Source of the DNA: Arthrobacter sp. ISL-85
Lineage (GTDB): Bacteria; Actinomycetota; Actinomycetes; Actinomycetales; Micrococcaceae
NCBI RefSeq assembly: GCF_018613675.1
Contig: NZ_JAGGPQ010000009.1
Coordinates: 96,043-160,042 of the forward strand
Length of the DNA: 64,000 nt
Reading direction: 5' to 3'
Part shown: piece by piece, positions 53,984-62,119 of the stretch
How the letters are laid out: every line of letters begins with the position of its first letter
Numbering within the stretch: position 1 is the first letter of the stretch
Notes under the pieces: model-generated
Database searches by the model: none
What the model saw: the letters and a program-made list of their open reading frames with translations, nothing else
What the model was told of the DNA's origin: nothing
Made by a program: the position numbers and the translations under genes

Positions 53984-54438
53984 TTTTCCCTCCTCAGGAC
54001 TGCGGCAAGCAAGCCCATCCCGCCGACCAGCGTCACCAGAAGCGGTGCCAGTAACGGTGGTCCCATCTCCATGTTGTAGGTCAGGTTGGAGAATCCGCCG
54101 GGTTTTTGGGCGATGCCCCGCGCGTGCAGGTACGTTCCCTGCAAGCCGTTGGCGATGATGGCCGCGGACGCCAGGGGAAGCGCTGTCTTGGCCATCCTCT
54201 TGCTAAAGATTCCGGCGATCCCGGCAGCCGCTCCGACCGGACCGAGGGCGACCGGGAGCCACATGAGCTTGTTACCAAAGCTTGCCTTGTCGTGTTCAAA
54301 ATATATTTCCGCCGCCGTGACCAGGGCACCGACCGCAGTCAGCCCGGACAGGGACCGCTCAAAACGTCCGGTTTCCACATTCCGAATCATGCGGTCTATC
54401 CCGTGAATCGTCGCTTCCGTTGGAACTGGTGTCTTCAT
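53980..54438 (-). CDS. Hypothetical multi-pass membrane protein in the GMC cluster
   Basis: A 152-residue protein with about four membrane segments: SGLTAVGALVTAAEIYFEH, LMWLPVALGPVGAAAGIAGI, ALPLASAAIIANGLQGTYLH and LLAPLLVTLVGGMGLLAAVL. The start at ATG 54438 is supported by GGGAG upstream. It is coupled to the next gene. It could anchor the FAD/subunit-3 pair at the membrane in place of a cytochrome subunit, but there are no heme-binding CxxCH motifs. No family is recognised. Confidence 0.7.
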   Translation of the reverse strand: MKTPVPTEATIHGIDRMIRNVETGRFERSLSGLTAVGALVTAAEIYFEHDKASFGNKLMWLPVALGPVGAAAGIAGIFSKRMAKTALPLASAAIIANGLQGTYLHARGIAQKPGGFSNLTYNMEMGPPLLAPLLVTLVGGMGLLAAVLRREK

Positions 54439-54536
54439 GCCGCTCCCTCTCATCACACTGCTTCTTCCATTGCGCAAAGCTGCCCTGTACTACCACTGCG
54501 TGCTGACCTCGTATGCGCCCGATCATCAGCAGCGCA

Positions 54537-54914
54537 TCATCGCCGCCAGCGAGGCTCCCGAGGAGGAATCGGCTTTTTACGGCGGCTGGCAGCGGCGAAC
54601 TCCATGCCTGCGAACAGCCCGGCGATCACGGCGTCCAGGGCGGCTGCCCTGCGGCGCCGCCGGTCGGCGATGGCCAGGGCGACCATGCTGGCCGAGTGCA
54701 GTGAGTCCACAACGCCGCCGCCCACGTGGAGCGCACCTGAGGTTGGGGCTGCACGGATGATCAAGGCCTGGAGGAGGTGCCTGGCACCGAGGATGCGCAT
54801 CACAACGCGGACACGGGCATCCGGCTGGTGTCCGATCGCCAGACGGAAAAACGGCGCCGGGAAGGACATTTGGCATAGGCCGTAGGCTGCCCGGGTGGTC
54901 TCCAGCGCCCTCAT
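54537..54914 (-). CDS. Hypothetical protein coupled to the SDR gene
   Basis: A 125-residue protein, Ala/Arg-rich and probably helical (MRALETTRAAYGLCQMSFPA, VVMRILGARHLLQALIIRAA, GVVDSLHSASMVALAIADRR). The pattern of alternating hydrophobic helices and a conserved-looking GARHLLQ and HSASM suggests a small membrane-associated protein. The ATG overlaps the SDR stop (ATGA). No named family. The gap of about 100 bases to the next gene is the largest within the cluster apart from the ends. Confidence 0.6.
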   Translation of the reverse strand: MRALETTRAAYGLCQMSFPAPFFRLAIGHQPDARVRVVMRILGARHLLQALIIRAAPTSGALHVGGGVVDSLHSASMVALAIADRRRRRAAALDAVIAGLFAGMEFAAASRRKKPIPPREPRWRR

Positions 54915-55936
54915 CACCGCCGCCTCTTTCCCAGCAGCACAGGGAACAACGTCAACAAGCCTGCTGCCGCTGCTCCGGTCGCTGCAAAGATGGTGCCGTG
55001 GTGATGGGATGCCCACAACTGGACGCTTTGATCTGCTGAGCGGGCGTCGAATGCCCCATGGGTGCCGAAGTCCCGCTCTTCGTCGGCCGGTTTCCAGAGG
55101 TTGGCGGGTTGTTCAGGGTCACGGGGTTGTGGTCTTTGCTGGGACTTGAAGCCCGTCCGGGCCAGGTACCTGTCGAGCAGTCCGGGGGCCACGGCATTGG
55201 CCACAAGGGTGCCCATGGTGCTTCCTCCAACCCAGTACTCGCGGCGCTGCGGGTGGGCGGCGGCGTGAAGGACGCCACGCGCGGCAACCTCGGGCTGGTA
55301 GATGGGCGGCACCGGCTGGGCCTTGTTCGGCAGGCGGGAAAGTACCCAGCTGAACTGTGGGGTGTTCACAGCCGGCATCTGCACCATGGTTGTCCTGATC
55401 GCACTTCGGTCGTGGAGCAGTTCGCACCGAAGGGATTCGTTGAAACCCTGGATGGCGTGCTTTGCACCGCAGTAGGCAGACTGGAGCGGGATGCCCCGAT
55501 AGGCCAGGGCCGAGCCCACCTGGACTATGGTGCCCTGCCCCCGCTTCTTCATCCGGTCCAGCGCGATCATCGTTCCGTAGACATACCCCAGGTAGCTGAC
55601 CTCAGTGACGCGCTTGTACTCCTCCGGTTTAATCTCGCCAAACGGGGCGAAGACAGAGGTGAAAGCTACGTTGATCCAGATGTCGATTGGACCCAGTTCC
55701 CGCTCGACCCGGGTGGCTGCCGCGTCGAGGGCATCGTGGTCTGAGGTGTCCACCGCGATCGTCAGTGTCCGGCCCCCTGCCGCTTCCACTTCCCGTGCTG
55801 CGCCGGCCAGCCCTGCTTCTCCCCGGGCGAGCAGGGCCACTGAAGCTCCCTGCTGGCCGAAGCCGATGGCTGTAGCCCGGCCGATACCACCGCTCGCGCC
55901 CGTAACAACGACGGTCTTGCCTTTGAAGGTGTTCAT
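54914..55936 (-). CDS. Short-chain dehydrogenase/reductase with C-terminal membrane segment
   Basis: A 340-residue SDR. TGASGGIG (residues 12-19) binds NADP, and the catalytic Ser142, Tyr155 and Lys159 are in place. The NNAG motif is changed to NVAF at about 89-92. After the SDR core there is a roughly 80-residue extension ending in a membrane segment GTIFAATGAAAAGLLTLFPV and a basic tail, suggesting an anchor. It follows the GH15 gene by 58 bases. The substrate is unknown; the context points to a carbohydrate or cell-envelope compound. Confidence 0.88.
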   Translation of the reverse strand: MNTFKGKTVVVTGASGGIGRATAIGFGQQGASVALLARGEAGLAGAAREVEAAGGRTLTIAVDTSDHDALDAAATRVERELGPIDIWINVAFTSVFAPFGEIKPEEYKRVTEVSYLGYVYGTMIALDRMKKRGQGTIVQVGSALAYRGIPLQSAYCGAKHAIQGFNESLRCELLHDRSAIRTTMVQMPAVNTPQFSWVLSRLPNKAQPVPPIYQPEVAARGVLHAAAHPQRREYWVGGSTMGTLVANAVAPGLLDRYLARTGFKSQQRPQPRDPEQPANLWKPADEERDFGTHGAFDARSADQSVQLWASHHHGTIFAATGAAAAGLLTLFPVLLGKRRR

Positions 55937-55994
55937 TCGTGCTCCTTGTCGTGCCTCACTTACTTCACCAAACAGCTGGTTGTGATGGGTGCCG

Positions 55995-57764
55995 TCAGGA
56001 GTTCAGGCCGCGCCACGGCGGCGGAGGATCCGCCAGCCGGCGCGAGGTTTCGAGCATGGCCGCATGCACAAAGGCCTGTGGGAAATTGCCGCGCAGCTGC
56101 CGCTGCTCGACGTCGTACTCCTCAGTGAAAAGGCCGGGTGCGCCGCAGGCAGCCCGGTTTCTTTCGAACCAGCGGGCCGCTTCGGTGGTCTCTCCGCTTT
56201 GGTGGAGGGCCATCGCCATGTCAAAACCACACAGCAGGAATGCTCCCTCCGATTTGGCCAAAGCCCGTCCGTCCTGGCGGAAGCGATACAGGTACCTGTC
56301 TCGGGCCAGGTCGTCCTGCACCGCTTTGAGAGTCGCTACCGACCGGGGGTCATCGGGCGGAAGAGCACCGCGGATCACCGGAAGAAGCAAGGACGCGTCG
56401 ACGCGGTCATCATCCGGTGCGCGTTGCCACCGCCCGCTGGGATGCAGGCAGTCATTGGCCACGTCCGTGATCAGCGTGTCAGCCTGTGAGGTCCACTTCG
56501 CCCCTTGCTGCGGTGGGGCGTTCCGCCCTATGGCCCGCAGGCCGGCAGCACAGATAAGGCGGGAATGGGCCCACCTGCCGTTGTCGAGTTCCCACATGCC
56601 CGCATCAGGCTCCTGCCACCGGGCCATGATCGCATCCGCACAGATCTCTGCCGCTTTCCAGTGCTCAAGGTTCAGCCGGTCATTCTCCGCAGCGGCCGCG
56701 AACAGCAGCAGCGCCTCCCCGAATGCGTCCAACTGGAACTGGTCATTGACCCAGTTCCCGGCCCGGCCGGCCCCACCCGGATACCCCGGCAGCCCAACGT
56801 CCCATTCATCCGGGACCTGGCGGCCCTCGGTGGTGTAAGCCGGGCGCATTCCTGGTCCGTCCGTGAGCAGTCTGGCTGCAACAAAACCCACCGCATCATC
56901 CAGCAGTGGAAACATCTTGCAGGCCGCTACTGCCTGGCCGACGTAGCATTGGTCCCGGATCCACGCGTACCGGTAGTCGTAATTCCTCTTCTGCCCGGCC
57001 CGTTCAGGCAGCCCCATGGTGGATGCCGCCACCATCGCTCCCCCCACCCCCGTCATTCCGCGCAGAACGGCATATGACTGTCGGCAGTCATCGGCAGATA
57101 TGGTGTTATCGAACCGGGGGACCGCCGAATGCCAGGCATTTTCCGTGGCACTCCAGGCCGGCCCCGGCTCCACCGGCTCCACGGGCAGTTGGTGATCGGA
57201 GATTTCCAGCACCAGATCGTGGTAGTCGCCTTCCGCCAGCTCAAAAACAGCCTCAAGACCTGCGTCTCCGGACTTTGCGTTCGGCGCACCACCCAGACGT
57301 ACCCTCAAGTCCCCGGAGCGGGCAGTCCAAACGCCCTCATGGCAGGAAAGTCGGGCCATCTTGTGCTTGCCGAAGTTCGCCCGCGCGTCCAAAATCATCC
57401 GAACGGACGCTGCGCCCAGCACCGCGGTAATCCGGCGCAACAGCACCACCCGGGTTGGGTCCCCGGGGTATGCCAGCGCTTCCCGGCATTCGATGATCCC
57501 GGCCCCGGTTACCCACCGGCTCACCCAAATCAATGTTCCGTCCTCATATTGTCCGCCCCACACGTAGCGGGGATCAGTCGGACTTACTGCGAAGTTTCCC
57601 GGCCCACCCAGAAGTCCTGAGAAGACGGCATCGTCATGCCAGCGCGGTGCGCACATCCACACCACATCACCGCGGGGACCGATCAAAGCGGCGCGTGCGC
57701 CGTCGGCAACCATTGCGTACTCCCGCAACACATGCGGCGGAAAGCTCGCGGACGTCTCAACCAT
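55995..57764 (-). CDS. GH15 family glycoside hydrolase (glucoamylase/trehalase-like)
   Basis: A 589-residue cytoplasmic enzyme of the bacterial GH15 group: an N-terminal beta domain (about 1-235), a helical linker, and an (alpha/alpha)6 barrel with YRYAWIRDQCYVG, GNWVNDQFQLDAFGEALLL (general acid region) and FTEEYDVEQRQLRGNFPQAF (general base region). Bacterial members cleave trehalose or alpha-glucosides. It is first of the six-gene cluster, has no ribosome binding site, and fits a leaderless promoter with an overlapping MarR-type operator. Released glucose would feed the oxidising enzymes of the region (inference). Confidence 0.9.
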   Translation of the reverse strand: MVETSASFPPHVLREYAMVADGARAALIGPRGDVVWMCAPRWHDDAVFSGLLGGPGNFAVSPTDPRYVWGGQYEDGTLIWVSRWVTGAGIIECREALAYPGDPTRVVLLRRITAVLGAASVRMILDARANFGKHKMARLSCHEGVWTARSGDLRVRLGGAPNAKSGDAGLEAVFELAEGDYHDLVLEISDHQLPVEPVEPGPAWSATENAWHSAVPRFDNTISADDCRQSYAVLRGMTGVGGAMVAASTMGLPERAGQKRNYDYRYAWIRDQCYVGQAVAACKMFPLLDDAVGFVAARLLTDGPGMRPAYTTEGRQVPDEWDVGLPGYPGGAGRAGNWVNDQFQLDAFGEALLLFAAAAENDRLNLEHWKAAEICADAIMARWQEPDAGMWELDNGRWAHSRLICAAGLRAIGRNAPPQQGAKWTSQADTLITDVANDCLHPSGRWQRAPDDDRVDASLLLPVIRGALPPDDPRSVATLKAVQDDLARDRYLYRFRQDGRALAKSEGAFLLCGFDMAMALHQSGETTEAARWFERNRAACGAPGLFTEEYDVEQRQLRGNFPQAFVHAAMLETSRRLADPPPPWRGLNS

Positions 57765-57771
57765 ACTACCG

Positions 57772-57801
57772 AGTGTAAAGGCAATATTTGCCCAAACGCA
57801 A
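57772..57801 (-). promoter_or_regulatory. Leaderless GH15 promoter with MarR-type operator over the -35
   Basis: On the minus strand TTGCGT (57801-57796) and TACACT (57777-57772) are 18 bases apart, and only seven bases separate the -10 from ATG 57764. The palindrome TTGC-N6-GCAA (57788-57801) includes the whole -35 hexamer, so binding would block polymerase. Confidence 0.65.
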
Positions 57802-58021
57802 TGAAATCCTTTTTAACTTGCAGCCGGAGTCTGCCGAGTGCTTTCGCCCGTTGGTGGCGGCCAGTTCGAGCATCAATGGTTGCGGGGGGTGCTGCCCGGG
57901 CCCTGAGTCTCGCGCGTTTGCGTCCGCTCCCTTGCGGCGGCGCAATGAGCGGGTTGTTGACCTTTTACCCCTCTGGACCTGGCAGACGGCCGCGGGCGGG
58001 ACGACGCCCATTAACTCCATC

Positions 58022-58066
58022 CGGACCTGAGCGAGCCGGGACAAGGGCGGAGCATCCACGGCTTAC
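58022..58066 (+). pseudogene. Aldose 1-epimerase gene fragment
   Basis: About 45 bases match 44760-44802 inside the intact epimerase gene almost base for base (GACCTGAGCGAGCCG, then ACAAGGGCGG and ATCCACGG), with small insertions and deletions. The fragment stands in the same order and orientation relative to marR copy 2 as the intact gene does to marR copy 1. This is the remnant of a duplicated epimerase-marR block. Confidence 0.65.
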
Positions 58067-58135
58067 GTCTGATAAGGGAGCCGGAATGTCATGGCTCTCC
58101 CAGCAAGAGACGCCTAATAAGCTAAGTCCCAACTA

Positions 58136-58150
58136 TTGCGCCGGTCGCAA
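58136..58150. promoter_or_regulatory. Variant MarR-type palindrome TTGCG-CCGGT-CGCAA
   Basis: It occupies the same position relative to marR copy 2 as the site at 45520 does to copy 1, but its spacer is one base longer. Flanking bases (GTCCCAA, GGGTTCAAT) are conserved between the loci. Confidence 0.45.
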
Positions 58151-58200
58151 GCATTTGGGTTCAATGAAAACATGGCTTGCGTAGTCAGGATGGGCTCACA

Positions 58201-58701
58201 TCAGTTGCCGGAGCCCAGAGTAAAGCGACCGTCGGAGGTCCCTTGGCCACCGGCCGCTGCCGCGAAGGCCTCGAGGGCGACGGCGAGAGCCGGCCGGCGA
58301 CCAGCGGGCATCCGTGAAATCACTTTCGCGATGGCTTGTCGGCGATGGTCCAGCATGGTGTTCACCAACGATTGTCCTTTTGGCGTCAGTTCGAGCCGTA
58401 CATACCGCCGGTCGGCCGGGTCCTCCCGCCGCTCCAACAGGTCAGCAGCGACCAGTCGGTCGCAAATGCGGGTGGCGTTGGAGGCGTGCACCCCCAGCTC
58501 AGCGGCCACCCCGCCCAGGTTTTGCGGGCCCCGGGCGTGGATGCGGACCAACACCCGCAACTGCGGGGTGTTCACCACGTCCTCAACCTCGGCAACAGAG
58601 CGGGCCGCAACACCCAACAGAGTATCGGCTGCGAGCATCACTGCTTCAACCTCGCGATCCAAAGGTTCTGGGATCGAGGTGGATTCGGCAGAAGTTTCCA
58701 T
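58201..58701 (-). CDS. MarR family regulator, copy 2
   Basis: A 166-residue paralogue of the regulator at 45584-46084; the winged helix (LGVHASNATRICDRLVAADL, then RREDPADRRYVRLELTPKG) is identical, and differences concentrate in the N-terminal 20 residues and a few helix positions. ATG 58701 corresponds to the start of copy 1; an in-frame GTG at 58707 is better spaced from GGAGG. Both copies should bind the same TTGC-N6-GCAA sites, one of which lies directly upstream (58724). Confidence 0.9.
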   Translation of the reverse strand: METSAESTSIPEPLDREVEAVMLAADTLLGVAARSVAEVEDVVNTPQLRVLVRIHARGPQNLGGVAAELGVHASNATRICDRLVAADLLERREDPADRRYVRLELTPKGQSLVNTMLDHRRQAIAKVISRMPAGRRPALAVALEAFAAAAGGQGTSDGRFTLGSGN

Positions 58702-58723
58702 GGGCACAAGTTTCCTCCAATAG

Positions 58724-58737
58724 TTGCTAACCCGCAA
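58724..58737. promoter_or_regulatory. MarR-type operator TTGC-TAACCC-GCAA upstream of marR copy 2
   Basis: It is 23-36 bases before the marR copy 2 ATG, the same distance as in copy 1, and lies between this gene and the divergent GH15 relic at 58792. Confidence 0.65.
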
Positions 58738-58791
58738 AGGCTAGCTGCCTATCTTGCGTCCCGAGGCAGGTGACTGCGGATAAGGAGAATC

Positions 58792-59193
58792 ATGAAGAGA
58801 GAACAGGCGCTGGGCAGGGTGGCAGCTCACCCTCGCGGGGGCATGAGCAATGACGGTCTCCCCGGGCGTGAAGGCGTTTTCCTGGCCTGCTCCTTCTGGC
58901 TTGTCGACACACTCCTTGGCATCGGCCGGCGCCACGAGGCCGTCGATCATTTCGAGCATCTGCTCACACTCCGCAACGGCGTCGGCCCGCTCAGCGAAGA
59001 ATGGGACCCTCGCAAGGGACGCCAGCTGGAAACACCGCCCGGGCCTTCAGCCACTTCCCCCTCATCCACTGCGTCCTCCACCTTGAACACGGACGCTCAC
59101 GCTACAGCGACAGCGACACCCCCTCTCCAGCCCCCAACACCCTGGCGAGCGGAAAACCCAGGGACAAACACTCTCACCGGCAACACACCATGA
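58792..59193 (+). pseudogene. GH15 fragment fused behind a duplicated gene start
   Basis: AAGGAG and ATG 58792 open a frame whose first 15 residues resemble the start of the protein at 46176. From about residue 16 it becomes the C-terminal part of a GH15 enzyme (NDGLPGREGVFLACSFWLVD, TLLGIGRRHEAVDHFEHLLT, RNGVGPLSEEWDP). The frame is then lost at about 59015, and AFSHFPLIHCVLHLEHG, the true GH15 end, continues one frame over to about 59100. It appears to be a recombination product placed under the divergent marR promoter. Confidence 0.65.
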
Positions 59194-59341
59194 CACATCT
59201 GACGCCCCCACACAGTCGTCCATCATCGAGCGGCCACCTCACGACTTCACAACAGGGACCTGCTGACTTCTTCCGCGGCCGGAAGCTGTGCCCCAGCCGA
59301 GGATCGGACTGGCGGGGCAGCAACAATCAGGTGGCTGTGTC

Positions 59342-60832
59342 ATGACCGACGCTGTCGTTGTTGGTACCGGCCCAAACGGGTTGGCGGCGGCCGTGACCAT
59401 GGCGCGCGCCGGATTGAAGGTGCGGGTGTTTGAGGGAGCGGCGACGATCGGCGGGGGGACCCGCACCTCCGAGCTCACTTTGCCGGGCTTTCATCACGAC
59501 GTTTGTTCGGCCGTTCATCCAATGGCCCTCACGAGCCCGTTCTTTCAGGCGTTTGAACTCGAAAAACGCATCACCCTGATCGTGCCCGCGATCTCCTACG
59601 CCCATGGTGTGGACGCCGGAACAGCAGGAATCGCCTACCGCAGCCTGGAACACACCGCCAGCCGCCTGGGACGTGACGACAAAGCCTACCGCCGCCTCCT
59701 CCGCCCGCTGATCAGGAGGATCGATGGCGTCATCGACTTCACCCAACACCAACTGCTGCGCATCCCCCGTGATCCCCTGGCCGCCATATTGTACGGTGCC
59801 CGTACCCTGGAACAGGGCGGCGCCTGGTGGAACCTGCGGTTCACTGAGCAAACCGCGCCGGCCATGGTCTCCGGTGTCAGTGCTCACTCCATTGGTGCTC
59901 TTCCAGGCTTTGCGACCAGTGGAACCGGGCTACTCCTGAGCGCACTCGCGCACTCCAGGGGATGGCCTGTTCCCGTGGGTGGTTCACAGGCCATCGCGCA
60001 GGCCATGGCCGACGACTTACTGAACCACGGGGGCGAAATCATCGTGAATTCCCCGATCACCTCACTCGCGCAAGTCCGGGACCACTGTGGGCCGAAAGCG
60101 ATCCTGCTCGACCTCTCCGCGGCCGGACTCGCAGAAGTGGCCGGAACCGCGCTTCCCACACACTACCTGCGCAGACTTGCCTCTTTCCGCTACGGGAACG
60201 CGGTCAGTAAAGTTGATTTTGCTCTCTCCGGCCCCGTGCCCTGGGCCAACCCTGACCTGGCAGCCGCACCCACCGTGCACCTGGGCGGGACCAGGACGAC
60301 CATGTCCCGAGGGGAAGCCGAAGTTGCCGCCGGACGCCACCCCCGGCAACCTTTCGTCCTGGCCAGCCAACCATCCATCCTGGACAGCAGCCGCGCACCT
60401 TCAGGAAATCAAGTGCTCTGGACATACACCCACGTCCCGGCAGGTTCCACTGTGGACATGACAGAAGCCATCACCAGCCGGATCGAAGACTTCGCACCAG
60501 GATTCCGCGACGTCATCCTCGCCACCCACTCGATCACCGCCCAGCAATACAGCCAGTACAACCCAAACTATGTCGGCGGTGACTTCAGCGCCGGAGCCGT
60601 TTCCGCCGTACAGCTCCTCAAACGACCAGTAGTGTCCTCTAACCCGTGGCGGACACCGGCCCACAACATCTATCTATGTTCGTCCTCGACTCCCCCGGGT
60701 CCCGCCGTGCACGGCCTGTGCGGCTGGTACGCAGCCCAATCCGCCCTCAAAGAAGTATTCGGCCTGGAACCACCCGATCTTTCCCTCGGAGACGCGCGCC
60801 GACGGGGCGCAGCAAGCGCCAGCGGGCTCTAA
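59342..60832 (+). CDS. FAD-dependent oxidoreductase of the phytoene-desaturase type
   Basis: A 496-residue NAD(P)/FAD oxidoreductase. The dinucleotide motif is VVVGTGPNGLAAAVTMARAGLKV at the N-terminus, with GGGTRTSELTLPGFHHD. The C-terminal FAD segment is NIYLCSSSTPPGPAVHGLCG, as in carotenoid/retinol desaturase-like proteins (CRTISO group). No prenyl or carotenoid genes are nearby, so the substrate is open. ATG 59342 is chosen because the conserved motif starts immediately after it. Expressed alone. Confidence 0.88.
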   Translation: MTDAVVVGTGPNGLAAAVTMARAGLKVRVFEGAATIGGGTRTSELTLPGFHHDVCSAVHPMALTSPFFQAFELEKRITLIVPAISYAHGVDAGTAGIAYRSLEHTASRLGRDDKAYRRLLRPLIRRIDGVIDFTQHQLLRIPRDPLAAILYGARTLEQGGAWWNLRFTEQTAPAMVSGVSAHSIGALPGFATSGTGLLLSALAHSRGWPVPVGGSQAIAQAMADDLLNHGGEIIVNSPITSLAQVRDHCGPKAILLDLSAAGLAEVAGTALPTHYLRRLASFRYGNAVSKVDFALSGPVPWANPDLAAAPTVHLGGTRTTMSRGEAEVAAGRHPRQPFVLASQPSILDSSRAPSGNQVLWTYTHVPAGSTVDMTEAITSRIEDFAPGFRDVILATHSITAQQYSQYNPNYVGGDFSAGAVSAVQLLKRPVVSSNPWRTPAHNIYLCSSSTPPGPAVHGLCGWYAAQSALKEVFGLEPPDLSLGDARRRGAASASGL

Positions 60833-61127
60833 GACGGACGCGCCCAATCCCGGAAGAGACGGCACCACTAACAGGCTCGCCAACGGACTGTCCACACTGC
60901 TCAAACCATGCTGACGCTCCCCACCGAGTGCCGCTACAGTAATGCCTGCTGCCAAAAGCCCCGAGGAACAGGTTGGTACGTGTCGACTCGCAGATCGCGA
61001 AGACCAGGAGTCCGATGGAGACGCCGAAAGCTACTACTTCACACGAAGACCAGAAGCCTCCCCCGCAAAGGTTAAAACACCCACCAAAGCACCTCGTCTG
61101 GCATCCCGCTCATTCCCATGGGCCACA

Positions 61128-61826
61128 TTAATGAAGCAATGACACCGCGCGGGCAATCACCAGAGTCAACAGCACGAAGGCACTAAAGGACTCCGCGGCC
61201 ATCAGCATTTTTGCCCTAAGCGACAAGGGCATGGTGTCGGTGGGGCTGAACGCCATGGAATTGGAAAGTGAGAAGTAAAAATAATCGAAAAACGACGCTA
61301 CCCAATCGATCCGCTCCGATGATCTGGCCGCCACTTCTTCTATCGCATCACGGTCTTCGTCCTGGGGGAACCTGAAATCCGCCGGCGGCAGTTCCTTCCG
61401 CGGAGCGTGCCGTCGAGCGACAGGGCCACCGCGGTCCAGCTCCCAAAAGACCAAGGCGAAGGCAATAACGTTGGTCACCCACACCTGCAAAGCTGAGAGT
61501 AAATCCCGTGAACCACTACCGGTGCCATGCGTGGTGAGAACGATGACGAGCTGAACCAACGCGACTTCGTTCGCTGCAACCAACAACAGTCCCTGGCCCG
61601 TCGCCACATATTTGGACCACCGGCTCTGCCGCGTCATCCGGTGGGGGTTCAGGACCACTACCGGTATCAGCATCGTCAGCCCCACTCCTACCACGGCGTA
61701 GCGCAACCCAGGCAAAAAAGTGCCAGGCAGTGCCGCGTAAAGGCCCAATGCTATGAGCAACCCGATGGCGGCCGGCCAGCGATGCTCTGCCCGCGCCCCT
61801 CCCTGTCGTTTCCCGCTCCGCGTCAT
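61128..61826 (-). CDS. DUF1345 membrane protein
   Basis: A 232-residue membrane protein with about six hydrophobic segments. The DUF1345 signature lies near the C-terminus: FFDYFYFSLSNSMAFSPTDT followed by MPLSLRAKMLMAAES, then a final segment. The family is of unknown function and widespread in actinobacteria and proteobacteria. ATG 61826 is the likely start; the frame is open to 61889 without a binding site. No operon partners. Confidence 0.88.
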   Translation of the reverse strand: MTRSGKRQGGARAEHRWPAAIGLLIALGLYAALPGTFLPGLRYAVVGVGLTMLIPVVVLNPHRMTRQSRWSKYVATGQGLLLVAANEVALVQLVIVLTTHGTGSGSRDLLSALQVWVTNVIAFALVFWELDRGGPVARRHAPRKELPPADFRFPQDEDRDAIEEVAARSSERIDWVASFFDYFYFSLSNSMAFSPTDTMPLSLRAKMLMAAESFSAFVLLTLVIARAVSLLH

Positions 61827-62006
61827 GACCCTGAGTCTAAAATGGGTATAACTCCTATGAGAACGTGCGCAAGGAACAACGCTCGGCAAAGTGACCTAAG
61901 TTGATGGGACACCTGCTCGGTCGCGCGTCTGGTTCACCTAGACAGTCAGCAGACGGCTCTTCTGGCAACCGCGTGTCTATCGCTATGAGAGCCTGCAAGC
62001 AAGAAG

Positions 62007-62030
62007 TACACCCCAAGCTGACGTCAAGGC
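62007..62030 (+). repeat. Interspersed element, copy C (block 1 only)
   Basis: TACACCCCAAGCTGACGTCA matches block 1 of copies A and B at nearly every base; similarity fades after about 24 bases and block 2 is not found downstream. Confidence 0.5.
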
Positions 62031-62119
62031 AGTTAGCGGGACACGTCAAGATAGAGTCCAAAAAGCCTTTCCCGGACACCTGAGGCGAAAGTCCTTAACC
62101 GTCAACCTGACAGCAAGCT

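Noticed and set aside
58316..58730. Plus-strand frames opposite marR copy 2, also seen opposite copy 1
   Set aside because: They are conserved between the two loci only because the marR genes are duplicated; no start signal or natural composition.
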